NCBI GenBank assembly: GCA_025936825.1
Contig: JAICSO010000012.1
Coordinates: forward strand, 62,001-126,000
DNA: 64,000 bases
From: Terriglobales bacterium
GTDB taxonomy: Bacteria > Acidobacteriota > Terriglobia > Terriglobales > Acidobacteriaceae
Direction of reading: 5' to 3'
Shown: one piece after another, positions 41,813 through 51,090 of the stretch
Position numbering within the stretch: the first letter of the stretch is position 1
How the letters are laid out: every line of letters begins with the position of its first letter
Notes under the pieces: model-generated
Database searches by the model: none
Seen by the model: the letters and a program-made list of their open reading frames with translations, nothing else
Told to the model about the DNA's origin: nothing
Made by a program: the position numbers and the translations under genes

Positions 41813-42322
41813 CTAGCTGATCTCTTTCGCATACTCAATTAGCGTCATGCCGAAGAAATCGGAAATCTTGCCCGTGCGCCGGAAACCGTTCCGCTCATAA
41901 AACCGCATTGCTGGGATCAACGGTTCCGTCGTATCCAGCGTGACGCGCTTGCAGCCGCGTTGTTTCAACTCAGATTCCGCACGCTCCAACAACTCCTTGG
42001 CGATACCGCGCCCTTGCCATTCCGGCAACACACTCATGCCCCGCAAGTGACCTTCTGCGTCGCCAATCACGCCGCACGCGATGGTTCCGACGATCTCTGA
42101 TGAGCCTGTTTCGGCGACGAAGACGACCATATCCCTCAACCTCTGATCCAGCAACTCAGGGTTGAGCACGGTGTCTTCGAAAGCTGCGGGCGTGTAGAGG
42201 GTCTGATACGGTGCAAAAGCGCTTCGAAGGCACACAAGAACGCCATCTCGATCTTGCGCCACGGCCCGTCGGACGCGAACGACCAACGACGAACGGCCAA
42301 CGACGGCGTTCACCTCAGCCAC
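41813..42322 (-). CDS. GNAT family N-acetyltransferase
   Basis: [56 protein letters not shown]; start uncertain because the 5' end lies in a heptad array. Confidence 0.88.
   Translation of the reverse strand: MAEVNAVVGRSSLVVRVRRAVAQDRDGVLVCLRSAFAPYQTLYTPAAFEDTVLNPELLDQRLRDMVVFVAETGSSEIVGTIACGVIGDAEGHLRGMSVLPEWQGRGIAKELLERAESELKQRGCKRVTLDTTEPLIPAMRFYERNGFRRTGKISDFFGMTLIEYAKEIS
42279..42306. repeat. Heptad array acgacca acgacga acggcca acgacgg at the GNAT/dapD junction
   Basis: Four 7-nt units read directly. Confidence 0.8.
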
Positions 42323-43143
42323 TCTTCCAACTCCACACCCTTATCCGTCTTCTCGTCGCGATATTTCACGATCACAGGCGTGTAAAGCGAAATGCCCCAT
42401 TCGGCAGCCTGACCCTTTTTGACGGTACGAGAGCCGGGAACCACGACAGCCCCTTCCGGGACCTCAAGCGTGCCGTTCTCTCCTGCGCGGACCACCTGGC
42501 CGTGAACTAAGTCATAGAGCGGCGTCGATCTGGTGAGGATTGTTCCTGCCCCAAGTACAGCGCGTGTGCGCACCAGAGTTCCTTCGTATACACCGCAGTT
42601 TCCACCGATCAGAACGTCGTCTTCAATGATCACCGGGGCAGCATTTACAGGCTCGAGAACACCGCCAATCTGGGCGGCGGCGCTTACGTGCACGCGCTTG
42701 CCGATCTGGGCGCAGGATCCCACCAAGGCGTGAGAATCGATCATCGTGCCTTCATCTACATAGGCGCCCACGTTGATGTACATAGGCGGCATGCAAATTA
42801 CCGAAGGAGCTACATACGCTCCGGTCCGAACCGAAGACCCGCCGGGAACCACTCTCACCCGATCTGCAGCAGAGAACTTCCGGGCAGGGAAGGTGTCCTT
42901 GTCCACAAAGGAGAGACATTCCCCACTGCTCATCTGTGCCAACTCGCCTAGTCGAAACCCAAGCAGGATCCCCTGTTTGACCCAGACATTCACCTGCCAG
43001 TGCCCGTCCTTCTTCTCTGCTGCCCTGATCTCGCCCCGGGTCAGGGCCTCCCGAAATTGCTCGAAGATGGGCCGAGCGCTCCGGTCTCCGGATGCCGTGG
43101 GAAGACTAGCAAGTCTTTCAATTTCTGCGCGTATTGTGCTCAT
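42310..43143 (-). CDS. dapD: 2,3,4,5-tetrahydropyridine-2,6-dicarboxylate N-succinyltransferase
   Basis: [51 protein letters not shown], left-handed beta-helix hexapeptides. Confidence 0.94.
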   Translation of the reverse strand: MSTIRAEIERLASLPTASGDRSARPIFEQFREALTRGEIRAAEKKDGHWQVNVWVKQGILLGFRLGELAQMSSGECLSFVDKDTFPARKFSAADRVRVVPGGSSVRTGAYVAPSVICMPPMYINVGAYVDEGTMIDSHALVGSCAQIGKRVHVSAAAQIGGVLEPVNAAPVIIEDDVLIGGNCGVYEGTLVRTRAVLGAGTILTRSTPLYDLVHGQVVRAGENGTLEVPEGAVVVPGSRTVKKGQAAEWGISLYTPVIVKYRDEKTDKGVELEEWLR

Positions 43144-43303
43144 GGAAAACGAAAAGTATATCGAATGATCCTGGTTCGGGTATCAAACCGGCCCAAAGTA
43201 CTTACCTTAAGCCCCACAACAACTTACCTTGAGAAAAATTGCTGGCCATCAGTTTTTCTCGGCATCTTAACAGTCCTTTAACAGCATCATACTCCCGCTC
43301 GGA

Positions 43304-43690
43304 TTGTGCTCAGGGGGAACACAAGGTATGAAGGAAAAGTCCGGTGTTGGACAGGTAAATCCAACCGCAGTAGCCGCTACCGTTAGAACAGTCATTGACC
43401 ATCATCAAACGAAATTGAATGCTGCCGAGGCGCAGTCCCCGGCATTGCCTTCTCTTCAACCCAGAAATGTTAACTATGCTGTGGCGGACCTATTCGGCCG
43501 GTGTTTCCTGAGGGTCTGCTATTGGGTGGACGTATTCTCTTCCATGAGAAGGCGTGGCGAGCCGTTGCCCTATGTCCCGTTCACACATCAGCCAATACGC
43601 TCTTTGGCGGCAATGCAGCCCACCCAAGGGCTAATAGAAGCTGAGTCAGCGGGGAAGGCGATTGGAACCCCACCGGTAGCAAGCGCCTAA
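43304..43690 (+). CDS. Hypothetical protein (uncertain ORF)
   Basis: 128 aa ORF in an otherwise empty gap; no recognised domain; start may be M at 43328. Confidence 0.3.
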   Translation: MCSGGTQGMKEKSGVGQVNPTAVAATVRTVIDHHQTKLNAAEAQSPALPSLQPRNVNYAVADLFGRCFLRVCYWVDVFSSMRRRGEPLPYVPFTHQPIRSLAAMQPTQGLIEAESAGKAIGTPPVASA

Positions 43691-44820
43691 ATGCACTTGC
43701 ACTCGCTGCGAATCAGGACATTCGGCAGCGTCTGCGTGACATTCCGCGCCTCACCTAGCGACGAGTAAGGGCCATGCCACCGCGCATGATTGGCGGAATG
43801 CCCCGAGGGCCGGGCTTTGCCGCCGTTGCATTGTCCACAGTTGGCGCGGTGAAGGACGGCCTTGTGCGGACCGGCCGCCCAATTCTCATAGACGAAGAAG
43901 CTTGGCGTATTCGGAGTGGCAGCCGCGGCAGTCGCTTTGGCAACCAGTCCTAGGTCGCCCGCAATCCTTTGTAGCTTTGACCGCGTATCGCGTCTAACCG
44001 GGATCATCGGCAAGCGATACACCTCTTCGATCCTGCCCATCATCGCCAGCACCGCTTTCACCGGCATGGGGCTGGACTCGATGAAATTCGCCTGCATCAG
44101 CGGCAAATATTTACGGAATACCTGTCGCGCTGTACCCCAATCATTATTCAGCGCGGAGCGAATGATGGCAGTCATTTCCGCCGGGATTTCATTGGCAGCA
44201 ACAGAAATCAAGCCTACCCCACCGACCGATATCACCGGCAGCACGGTGGCATCATCGCCCGAGAGCACCGCGAAGTCAGGACGCACTGCCGCGCAGATTT
44301 CCGCCACTTGGGTTAGATTGCCGCTCGCTTCCTTCACGCCGGCGATATTCGGAATCTCAGCCAGGCGCGCGACAGTACTCGGCTCCAGGTTCGCTCCGGT
44401 CCGTCCAGGAATGTTGTAAAGCATAACCGGCTTGCTTACCGCTTCGGCGATCGCTTTAAAGTGCTGGTACTGTCCTTCCTGAGTTGGCTTGTTGTAATAC
44501 GGAGACGCAGTAAGAATTCCATTCACGCCTTCTCGCGAACTCAGTTCCTGCGCTTTGGCGACAGCGTCTTTCGTATTGTTCGATGTTGCGCCCGCGACGA
44601 TCGGCACTCGTCCGGCTGCGACTTCAATCGTGACATCGATGACGCGCAGCCACTCTTCGTGCGTGAGGGTGGGCGTCTCGCCAGTCGTGCCACAGGGCAC
44701 AAGGAAGTCAATCCCCGACTCGATCTGCCACGAAACAAGATTCCTTAACGCTTGCTCATCAATCGAGCCATCTTGATGAAACGGAGTAACTAGTGCTGTG
44801 CCGCATCCGCGAAATTGCAT
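43687..44820 (-). CDS. dapA: 4-hydroxy-tetrahydrodipicolinate synthase with ~75-aa Cys-rich C-terminal extension
   Basis: GCGTALVTPFHQDGSIDE, VPCGTTGETPTLTHEEW, YYNKPTQEGQYQHF, LYNIPGRTG; extension FFVYENWAAGPHKAVLHRANCGQCNGG...RWHGPYSSLGEARNV...RSECKCI. Confidence 0.93.
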   Translation of the reverse strand: MQFRGCGTALVTPFHQDGSIDEQALRNLVSWQIESGIDFLVPCGTTGETPTLTHEEWLRVIDVTIEVAAGRVPIVAGATSNNTKDAVAKAQELSSREGVNGILTASPYYNKPTQEGQYQHFKAIAEAVSKPVMLYNIPGRTGANLEPSTVARLAEIPNIAGVKEASGNLTQVAEICAAVRPDFAVLSGDDATVLPVISVGGVGLISVAANEIPAEMTAIIRSALNNDWGTARQVFRKYLPLMQANFIESSPMPVKAVLAMMGRIEEVYRLPMIPVRRDTRSKLQRIAGDLGLVAKATAAAATPNTPSFFVYENWAAGPHKAVLHRANCGQCNGGKARPSGHSANHARWHGPYSSLGEARNVTQTLPNVLIRSECKCI

Positions 44821-44871
44821 GTAGAAAGGATAACGCGGAAAGCGGGCAGACGGAAACTGCCCGGAGACGAC

Positions 44872-45552
44872 TTATACCTCGCGCCAGATGTCCTTGAACT
44901 CGTAGAAGCCCTTCTTGCCCATCAGCCATTCCGCTGCGCGAACCGCTCCTTCGGCGAAGCCCCGACGGGATTTAGCGTCGTGGCAAAGGTAAATCGTGTC
45001 AGCCGCCGACTCCAGCGTGAGCTCGTGCATTCCGACAACGTCGCCTTCGCGGAATGAAGTGATCTCCACTTCTGCGTCGGAGGCATTTTGCAGAATCTGC
45101 TGCATCGTCGCGGCAGTACCCGACGGCGCATCCTTCTTAGTCACGTGGTGGCGTTCGTAGATGTGGCCGGCATAGCCCTGCTTCAGCGCCGGAGCAACGG
45201 TTTTCACCAGCTCGAAAAACATGTTCACGCCAACCGAGAAGTTGGAACCAAATACAAACCCTGTGCCCCGCCGCTCCACCTCGGCCTTGATGTTGGGGAT
45301 TTGATCGTACCAGCCGGTGGTCCCCACAACCATGTTTTTGCCGTTCTCAATGCAGGCGGAAATGTTGTCGAGCACGCAATGCGGCGCGGTGAAGTCTACG
45401 ACCACGTCAAATCCAGCAAGCCGATCCTTCGTCAGTCCTGCCGCATTTGCGTTGTCATTCTCAAGCACCACATCAACTGTGTGACCGCGTTCCATCGCGA
45501 CGTCGCGCACCAGCGATCCAGTTTTGCCGATTCCAAGGAGAAGGATTTTCAT
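44872..45552 (-). CDS. dapB: 4-hydroxy-tetrahydrodipicolinate reductase
   Basis: MKILLLGIGKTGSLV, VVDFTAPHCVLDN, VVGTTGWYDQ, YERHHVTKKDAPSGTA. Confidence 0.92.
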   Translation of the reverse strand: MKILLLGIGKTGSLVRDVAMERGHTVDVVLENDNANAAGLTKDRLAGFDVVVDFTAPHCVLDNISACIENGKNMVVGTTGWYDQIPNIKAEVERRGTGFVFGSNFSVGVNMFFELVKTVAPALKQGYAGHIYERHHVTKKDAPSGTAATMQQILQNASDAEVEITSFREGDVVGMHELTLESAADTIYLCHDAKSRRGFAEGAVRAAEWLMGKKGFYEFKDIWREV

Positions 45553-45652
45553 GGATGGGAATAGTGTAATCGGGATTGCTCCTGTTCTATTTCTTCTCCT
45601 GTGGAGATCGCCTGGCTGTGACTAGTAGGTATTGAAGCCACCCCATAAACCA

Positions 45653-45767
45653 TGTCATTCCGAGAAGCGCAGCGACGAGGAACCTGCTTTTCGCCGGCAG
45701 CGGTGGAGGAGCATCGGAACAGCAGGTTCCTCGTCCTTCCGCTGCGCGTCACTCCTCGGAATGACAT
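45653..45767. repeat. ~115-bp MITE-like inverted repeat: TGTCATTCCGAGAAGCGCAGCGACGAGGAACCTGCT ... AGCAGGTTCCTCGTCCTTCCGCTGCGCGTCACTCCTCGGAATGACA
   Basis: Long imperfect arms with ~30 nt spacer, in the lysC/dapB gap. Confidence 0.92.
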
Positions 45768-45798
45768 CCATTTGCGAATGTTATTCGTGAATAAAACC

Positions 45799-47184
45799 CT
45801 AGGCGAATATTTCCGGATCCAGCTCCGCGAAGAACCGCTTGTGCAGCCGCTGAATCACGCTCGGAACCTGGTCTTCGTCGATCACGAACGTCAGGTTGAT
45901 CTCCGACGCGCCTTGCGAAATCATGCGTATCTTCACATCAGAAAGTTCGCCGAAAACGTGCGCGGCGATGCCGGGGATTTCCCGCAGGCTTTGCCCCACC
46001 AGGCAAACAATTGCCTTGCGTCCTTCGTATTTCACGTCTGCGAGCTTCGCCAAGTCCGCGGCCAGCGCGGGAATCGACTCGTTCGAATCCACAGTCAGCG
46101 AAACGCTCACCTCTGAAGTCGAAACCACATCCACCGGAATACGGTGCCGATCGAATGCCTCGAAGATTGATTTAAGAAATCCGTGAGCCAAAAGCATGCG
46201 CGGCGCGGCCACGTCCACAATCGTGATCCGCTTCTTGGCCGCAATTGCCTTGAAGAAATTCTTGCAGTGCGGCGCGCGCGCCGTGATGCGAGTTCCTTCA
46301 CAGGAGGGATTGCGCGAGTTCAGGATGTAGACCGGAATGTTTTTCTGAATGGCGGGCAGCACAGTCGCGGGATGCAAAACCTTCGCCCCGAAATATGCAA
46401 GCTCCGCGGCTTCCTCGAAGCTGATGGTCTTGATCCGGCGCGCATCGGGGCAGATGTTGGGATCGGTGGTCATCATGCCGTCGACGTCGGTCCAGATTTC
46501 GATTTTGTCAGCGCTGAGCCCGGCGCCCACGATTGCCGCCGAGAAATCCGATCCGCCGCGGCCGATCGTCGTCGTCACGCCTGCTCGCGTTGCGCCGATG
46601 AAGCCGCCCATCACCGGCACTTCCCCGCGATCGACCACGGGGGCAACAAACTCCCTCAGCCTGGCATTGGTGTCGTCGAACAGCGGGGAGGCGCGCATGA
46701 AAGTCTCGTCTGTCACGATGCAGTCACGAGAGTCCACGTGTGCCGCCGGAAGATTATGAGCAGAGAGCGCTGCTGTCACGAGTTTGCTGGACAACACCTC
46801 GCCGAACGCAGCCACATGATCGGTGGTTCGCGGCGTGAGTTCGCCGACGGCGGCAATTCCTCGAAGCAATTCTTCTAACTCTTCGAACTCCGAGCCCAGA
46901 TCGCTGTGAAATTGCGTGAAAAGAGCGGTGCCGAGCAGTTCGCCGGCGGTGTTGTAATGCCGTTCGCGGCACTCGCGAGCTAGGATAAGCGCCCTCTGAC
47001 GATCTCCATCACCTGCTGCGCGCGCCATCTGCAGCAATTGGTCGGTGACCTTCGCCATAGCGCTGACAACCACGATTGGCCGGTGCGGCAAGCGGCCACG
47101 GACGATCTCCGCGACTCGGGCGATCGCCTTCGAGTCGCCGACTGACGTCCCGCCGAATTTCATGACGACGCAGTGAGCAGCCAT
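45799..47184 (-). CDS. lysC: Aspartate kinase
   Basis: VVMKFGGTSVGDSKAIARVAEIV, VMGGFIGATRAGVTTTIGRGGSDFSAAIVGAGL, two ACT-like regions. Confidence 0.95.
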   Translation of the reverse strand: MAAHCVVMKFGGTSVGDSKAIARVAEIVRGRLPHRPIVVVSAMAKVTDQLLQMARAAGDGDRQRALILARECRERHYNTAGELLGTALFTQFHSDLGSEFEELEELLRGIAAVGELTPRTTDHVAAFGEVLSSKLVTAALSAHNLPAAHVDSRDCIVTDETFMRASPLFDDTNARLREFVAPVVDRGEVPVMGGFIGATRAGVTTTIGRGGSDFSAAIVGAGLSADKIEIWTDVDGMMTTDPNICPDARRIKTISFEEAAELAYFGAKVLHPATVLPAIQKNIPVYILNSRNPSCEGTRITARAPHCKNFFKAIAAKKRITIVDVAAPRMLLAHGFLKSIFEAFDRHRIPVDVVSTSEVSVSLTVDSNESIPALAADLAKLADVKYEGRKAIVCLVGQSLREIPGIAAHVFGELSDVKIRMISQGASEINLTFVIDEDQVPSVIQRLHKRFFAELDPEIFA

Positions 47185-47204
47185 TAGCGTTTAGCTGTTA
47201 GCTT
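47184..47204. repeat. Heptad array ttagcgt ttagctg ttagctt, beside the lysC start
   Basis: Three TTAGCNN units with exact 7-nt period. Confidence 0.75.
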
Positions 47205-47341
47205 GACCCGCAATTTTAGCAGGCGCTCTCGACAGAGTTGCTTGTGGGAGCAGGCGTTGTCGAACTCTAACCTCGAGACACTATCTGAAATTTAGGCGGA
47301 ATAGGAGTTAGCTCCCATGCGTGAGCGCGATTCGACATAGA

Positions 47342-47425
47342 AGCCGCCAAGCGGCGCAAGAATAAAGCCCCGGCGTAAGCCCGGGGTTAGGAGATTAGAG
47401 GAACCAGCCCCGAAGGGGCGAAAGA
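47342..47425 (+). repeat. Three-hairpin element, 3' of asd
   Basis: gccgccaagcggcgcaagaataaagccccggcgtaagcccggggttaggagattagaggaaccagccccgaaggggcgaaagag. Confidence 0.9.
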
Positions 47426-47443
47426 GCCCAAGCGGTGATATAC

Positions 47444-48496
47444 CTAGTCCAGGTATCCCTCTTCTTTCAACAGCTCCGCATTCAGCAGCGCCGCTCCCGC
47501 CGCGCCGCGGATGGTGTTATGCGAGAGCACGGTGAACTTCCAGTCGAGCACGTTGCACGGACGCAGGCGTCCCACTGTCGTCGTCATCCCGTGGCCGAAG
47601 TCCACGTCAAAGCGCGGCTGTGGGCGATCGCTGGCATTCACATAGCGGACCGGAATCTCCGGCGCCGTGGGCAACTTCTTCTCCTGCGGAATCGCGCGGA
47701 ACGAGGACCACGCCTCCAGAATTTCCTCCGCGCTCGCCTTCTTCTTCAACTTGATCGAAATGGACTCGGTGTGTCCGTCTTCCACCGCAACCCGGTTGCA
47801 CTGTGCGCTCATCTTGAAAGGAGCGGGAATAATGCCAGCACCATTCAACTTGCCGAGAAGCTTCTGCGTCTCCTCCTCCATCTTCTCTTCTTCTTTCGAG
47901 ATGTAGGGAATGACGTTGCCAAGAATGTCGAGCGAAGCCACGCCCGGATATCCGGCGCCGCTCACAGCCTGCATGGTCACCGCCATAACAGTTTCCAATT
48001 CGAACTTCTCATGCAACGGCTTGAGCGCGAGCACCAGCCCGATCGCCGAGCAATTGGGATTGGTCACGACGAACCCGCCGTTCTTCCGCCGGTACGACTG
48101 GCATTCGATTAGCTTCACGTGATCGGGATTGACCTCGGGAATCACCAACGGCACATCCTTCACCATGCGCAGCGCGCTGGAGTTGGTGATCACGGCGTGA
48201 CCCGCCTCGGCAAAGCGAGGCTCAAGTTCAGCGGCGATGCCGGAGTCCAAAGCGGCAAAAATAATCTTGGGGGCGCCGTCCGGCTTGGCCGGAGCGACAA
48301 CCATCTTGGCGACATTCTTCGGAATAGACGTCTTCAGACGCCACCGTGCCGCCTCCGCGTAGGGCTTACCTTCGGAGCGGTCCGAGGCCGCCATCCACGC
48401 TACTTCAAACCACCGGTGATGCTCCAGCAACTGGATAAACCGCTGCCCGACGATGCCGGTGGCACCGAGAATACCTACAGGAATTTTGTTTGGCAT
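47444..48496 (-). CDS. asd: Aspartate-semialdehyde dehydrogenase
   Basis: IPVGILGATGIVGQRFIQLLEHH, VTNPNCSAIGLVLALKPLHEKF, QAVSGAGYPGV. Confidence 0.95.
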   Translation of the reverse strand: MPNKIPVGILGATGIVGQRFIQLLEHHRWFEVAWMAASDRSEGKPYAEAARWRLKTSIPKNVAKMVVAPAKPDGAPKIIFAALDSGIAAELEPRFAEAGHAVITNSSALRMVKDVPLVIPEVNPDHVKLIECQSYRRKNGGFVVTNPNCSAIGLVLALKPLHEKFELETVMAVTMQAVSGAGYPGVASLDILGNVIPYISKEEEKMEEETQKLLGKLNGAGIIPAPFKMSAQCNRVAVEDGHTESISIKLKKKASAEEILEAWSSFRAIPQEKKLPTAPEIPVRYVNASDRPQPRFDVDFGHGMTTTVGRLRPCNVLDWKFTVLSHNTIRGAAGAALLNAELLKEEGYLD

Positions 48497-48509
48497 AAAT
48501 CTAGAGGAT

Positions 48510-48576
48510 CAGTGGCTAGTGGTTAGCGGCTAGGAAAACTCGATGTCACTAGCCACACGTCACTAGTCACTAACAA
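48510..48576. repeat. Heptad-type inverted repeat: AGTGGCTAGTGGTTAGCGGCTAG ... GTCACTAGCCACACGTCACTAGTCACTAAC
   Basis: Same AGTGGCT-type units as 37899 in opposing arms. Confidence 0.93.
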
Positions 48577-48607
48577 CTACACAGGGATAATTTTACAACA
48601 CCGCCAT

Positions 48608-49699
48608 TCATGGCCGTGGCGTGGTTTCGGTTAAGAAGGAGTATTCATTGAGCGGCCCGAAACGCTTTTTCTCTGCGTACATGCGCCATCTGCGCCAAAC
48701 GATGCGGAGGCTCGCCATCACCGGAATCGACAGGTAGACGCCCAGCACGCCCGCGATTTCTCCGCCGGCGAGAACTCCAAAAATCGCAGCCAGCGGGTGT
48801 AACTCCATGGTCTTGCCCATCACGCGCGGCGAAACCACATAGTCCTGAATCAAGCGCCATGCCAGCAGGAAGATGAGCACGACCACCCAGTGCGGATACC
48901 CCGTGAGCAGCGCGACGCCTGTGATTAGCACCGTCGCGACCAGGGGACCAACGACCGGGATGAATTCCAAAATGCCACCTGCGCTGGCCAGCATCAGCGC
49001 ATACGGAACCTTCATCAGGCCGAGAAAAGAGCCATAGGCCACCCAGGACAGCGCCGCCAGCGTCAGTTGCGCGCGAATGAACTGCGCCAACATCAAGTTC
49101 ATATCGCTGATCACGCCCTGGAGGAACTCGCGCTGCGCTTTGCTGTGCATGAACGAGAGCGCCACCCCGCTGAAATTGCGTGCGTCCTTCAGGAAGAAAG
49201 CAGCCAGGATTGGAATCAGGATCAGCAGCCATGATTCCTGCGCCACTTCAGCCAATCGAATTCCAGCGTGCTGGGCAACCTTCAGCAGGTCTCCCGTATG
49301 CGCTTTGAGGAATAGCTCGAGTTGATCTCGCGTCGTCTTGTTCAGGCCATGCTCGACGCCAATGTCTTGCACGATTTGGCCGCTATTTATTCGTTCGACA
49401 AGAGAAGGCAGCGAGTCTGTGAGCTTTTGCGCCTCATGGCCGATGCGTGGCCCAATGAAGAAGAAAAGCGTCCCCAGACCAAGCACGATCAGAAGATAGA
49501 TGATCGCGATAGCACCGCCGCGGCTTTTGGTCCAGCGCTCAATGCGCGACACACCAGGGTCGACAAGGTAGGCGAAGAAGACCGCGAACAGGAAGGCGAT
49601 CAGGGTACGGCGGGCAAAGTACAAGAATGCCAGCCCCATGGCAAATAACAGGACCGTGAAGATGATCCGAGTCGCGCGTGAGTCAATGAGCGCCGTCAT
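48608..49699 (-). CDS. AI-2E family transporter
   Basis: Polytopic; FLYFARRTLIAFLFAVFFAYLVDPGVSRIERW, LEFIPVVGPLVATV, GKTMELHPLAAIFGVLAGGEIAGVLGVYLSIP. Confidence 0.9.
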   Translation of the reverse strand: MTALIDSRATRIIFTVLLFAMGLAFLYFARRTLIAFLFAVFFAYLVDPGVSRIERWTKSRGGAIAIIYLLIVLGLGTLFFFIGPRIGHEAQKLTDSLPSLVERINSGQIVQDIGVEHGLNKTTRDQLELFLKAHTGDLLKVAQHAGIRLAEVAQESWLLILIPILAAFFLKDARNFSGVALSFMHSKAQREFLQGVISDMNLMLAQFIRAQLTLAALSWVAYGSFLGLMKVPYALMLASAGGILEFIPVVGPLVATVLITGVALLTGYPHWVVVLIFLLAWRLIQDYVVSPRVMGKTMELHPLAAIFGVLAGGEIAGVLGVYLSIPVMASLRIVWRRWRMYAEKKRFGPLNEYSFLTETTPRP

Positions 49700-49732
49700 G
49701 GGGCTGGTTCACAGGCGGGAACGGTTCGCAAA

Positions 49733-50485
49733 TCAGTCGCGGACCACCTCGGTCCCGCCGTCATTCAGTAATCGTACAAGCTTGAAGTGATCGTCAAGCC
49801 AAAACGCCCAGTCGCCCATGTCGGAGCTCAGAATAAACTTGCTGAGCTCAACCTGGGATCCGCGAATCGAAACTTTGTCCCGCCCTGCGAACTCGATCGC
49901 CACCGACATGGAGGTCCGGGCATGCGGATTCAGAGCCCCGAACTGCACCTTTTGATGCAATGGGCAGTTCGGCGCACCAGCATTTTGTTTGCATGCAGAG
50001 GCCAGGTATTTCCACGCCAGGATTTCGCGGTGCACGAAGAAGTAATCGTCCAGAATCGTGGTCGAGGCGGGAAGCAGGAAATTCTGGTCATGCGTCTTAT
50101 TGTCGGAGCCATTGGTAAACGTCTCGACCAGAAAGGCGTCATTCGGCGCGACCGACGCCGTCATCTTCTCGGGAGCAGTTTCTTTCCATTCGTAACTACG
50201 GAGTTCTGTGGATGGCGTGAGCACGATTTCCGAAGTCTGGTCTGCAACCTGTTCGCCTTGGCTCGACTTGAATTGCGAAGAAATCCTGCTTCCGGTGGCA
50301 CTCTGTTCGATGGAGAAGGTTTCTGTGGCTACGCGGGTTCCTGACGAAAACACGCCAAAGGAGCCGGAGTCTACCACTTGCCCTCCTGGTTGCTTCTTTT
50401 CTTTATCCTTCGCAGCAGCAATGCTGCCGACGAAGGCGCACACGCAAATCAGCGACAGGACTTTTTTGAACAAACCAGATTTCAC
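49733..50485 (-). CDS. Secreted hypothetical protein
   Basis: 250 aa; signal peptide FKKVLSLICVCAFVGSIAAAKDK; overlaps the aroK stop by 4 nt. Confidence 0.75.
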   Translation of the reverse strand: MKSGLFKKVLSLICVCAFVGSIAAAKDKEKKQPGGQVVDSGSFGVFSSGTRVATETFSIEQSATGSRISSQFKSSQGEQVADQTSEIVLTPSTELRSYEWKETAPEKMTASVAPNDAFLVETFTNGSDNKTHDQNFLLPASTTILDDYFFVHREILAWKYLASACKQNAGAPNCPLHQKVQFGALNPHARTSMSVAIEFAGRDKVSIRGSQVELSKFILSSDMGDWAFWLDDHFKLVRLLNDGGTEVVRD

Positions 50486-51066
50486 TCGGCACTCCTGGGT
50501 TCTAAAGCCAGCCTCAAGGTAATTTCTTCGGCAATGGCAGAGATTTCCTTACCTTTTGTTATCACATGGAGGTCGGCTTGGCGATATGACGAAAGCCGCT
50601 GTTCATATAGTTTCGTGAACTGTTCGGGGTCTCTGCGGAGAGGACGAACCACCTCCGGCTGATCACAGCGGCGAAACAATTCTTCCGCAGGAGCATCCAG
50701 CCAGACCGCTGCTACATACCTCTCGCGCAGAAGCGCGCGAATTCTTTCGACAACGAAAGCTCCGCCGCCGAGAGCGAGAACCAAAAATCTCGAATCGGAA
50801 GCGGCGAGAGTCTCCCCTAGAACACTTAACTCAAGGTCGCGGAAATGCTGTTCTCCGTCCTGCTGGAAAATCTGCGGAATGGCACGCCCTTCGCGGGATT
50901 CGATGAGGTGATCGAGATCGGCGAATCGCCAGCTTAGGCGACGGGCCAATTCCTGGCCCACGCTGGTTTTGCCTGCGCCCATGAATCCAACCAGCGCGAC
51001 GGTGTACACACAGGCCTGCTCGCGCCGCGACCGCGGCAAAACGGTCTCGTCTGTCATGTGCAGCAA
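50482..51066 (-). CDS. aroK: Shikimate kinase
   Basis: VALVGFMGAGKTSVGQELARRLSWRFADLDHLIESREGRAIPQIFQQDGEQHFRDLE, LALGGGAFV. Confidence 0.92.
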   Translation of the reverse strand: MLHMTDETVLPRSRREQACVYTVALVGFMGAGKTSVGQELARRLSWRFADLDHLIESREGRAIPQIFQQDGEQHFRDLELSVLGETLAASDSRFLVLALGGGAFVVERIRALLRERYVAAVWLDAPAEELFRRCDQPEVVRPLRRDPEQFTKLYEQRLSSYRQADLHVITKGKEISAIAEEITLRLALEPRSAE

Positions 51067-51090
51067 TGCTTGTCCAGGAAAACGCCAGCG

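Noticed and set aside
45549-45767. 72-aa minus-strand ORF upstream of dapB
   Set aside because: Lies mainly within the MITE-like inverted repeat; no independent coding evidence.
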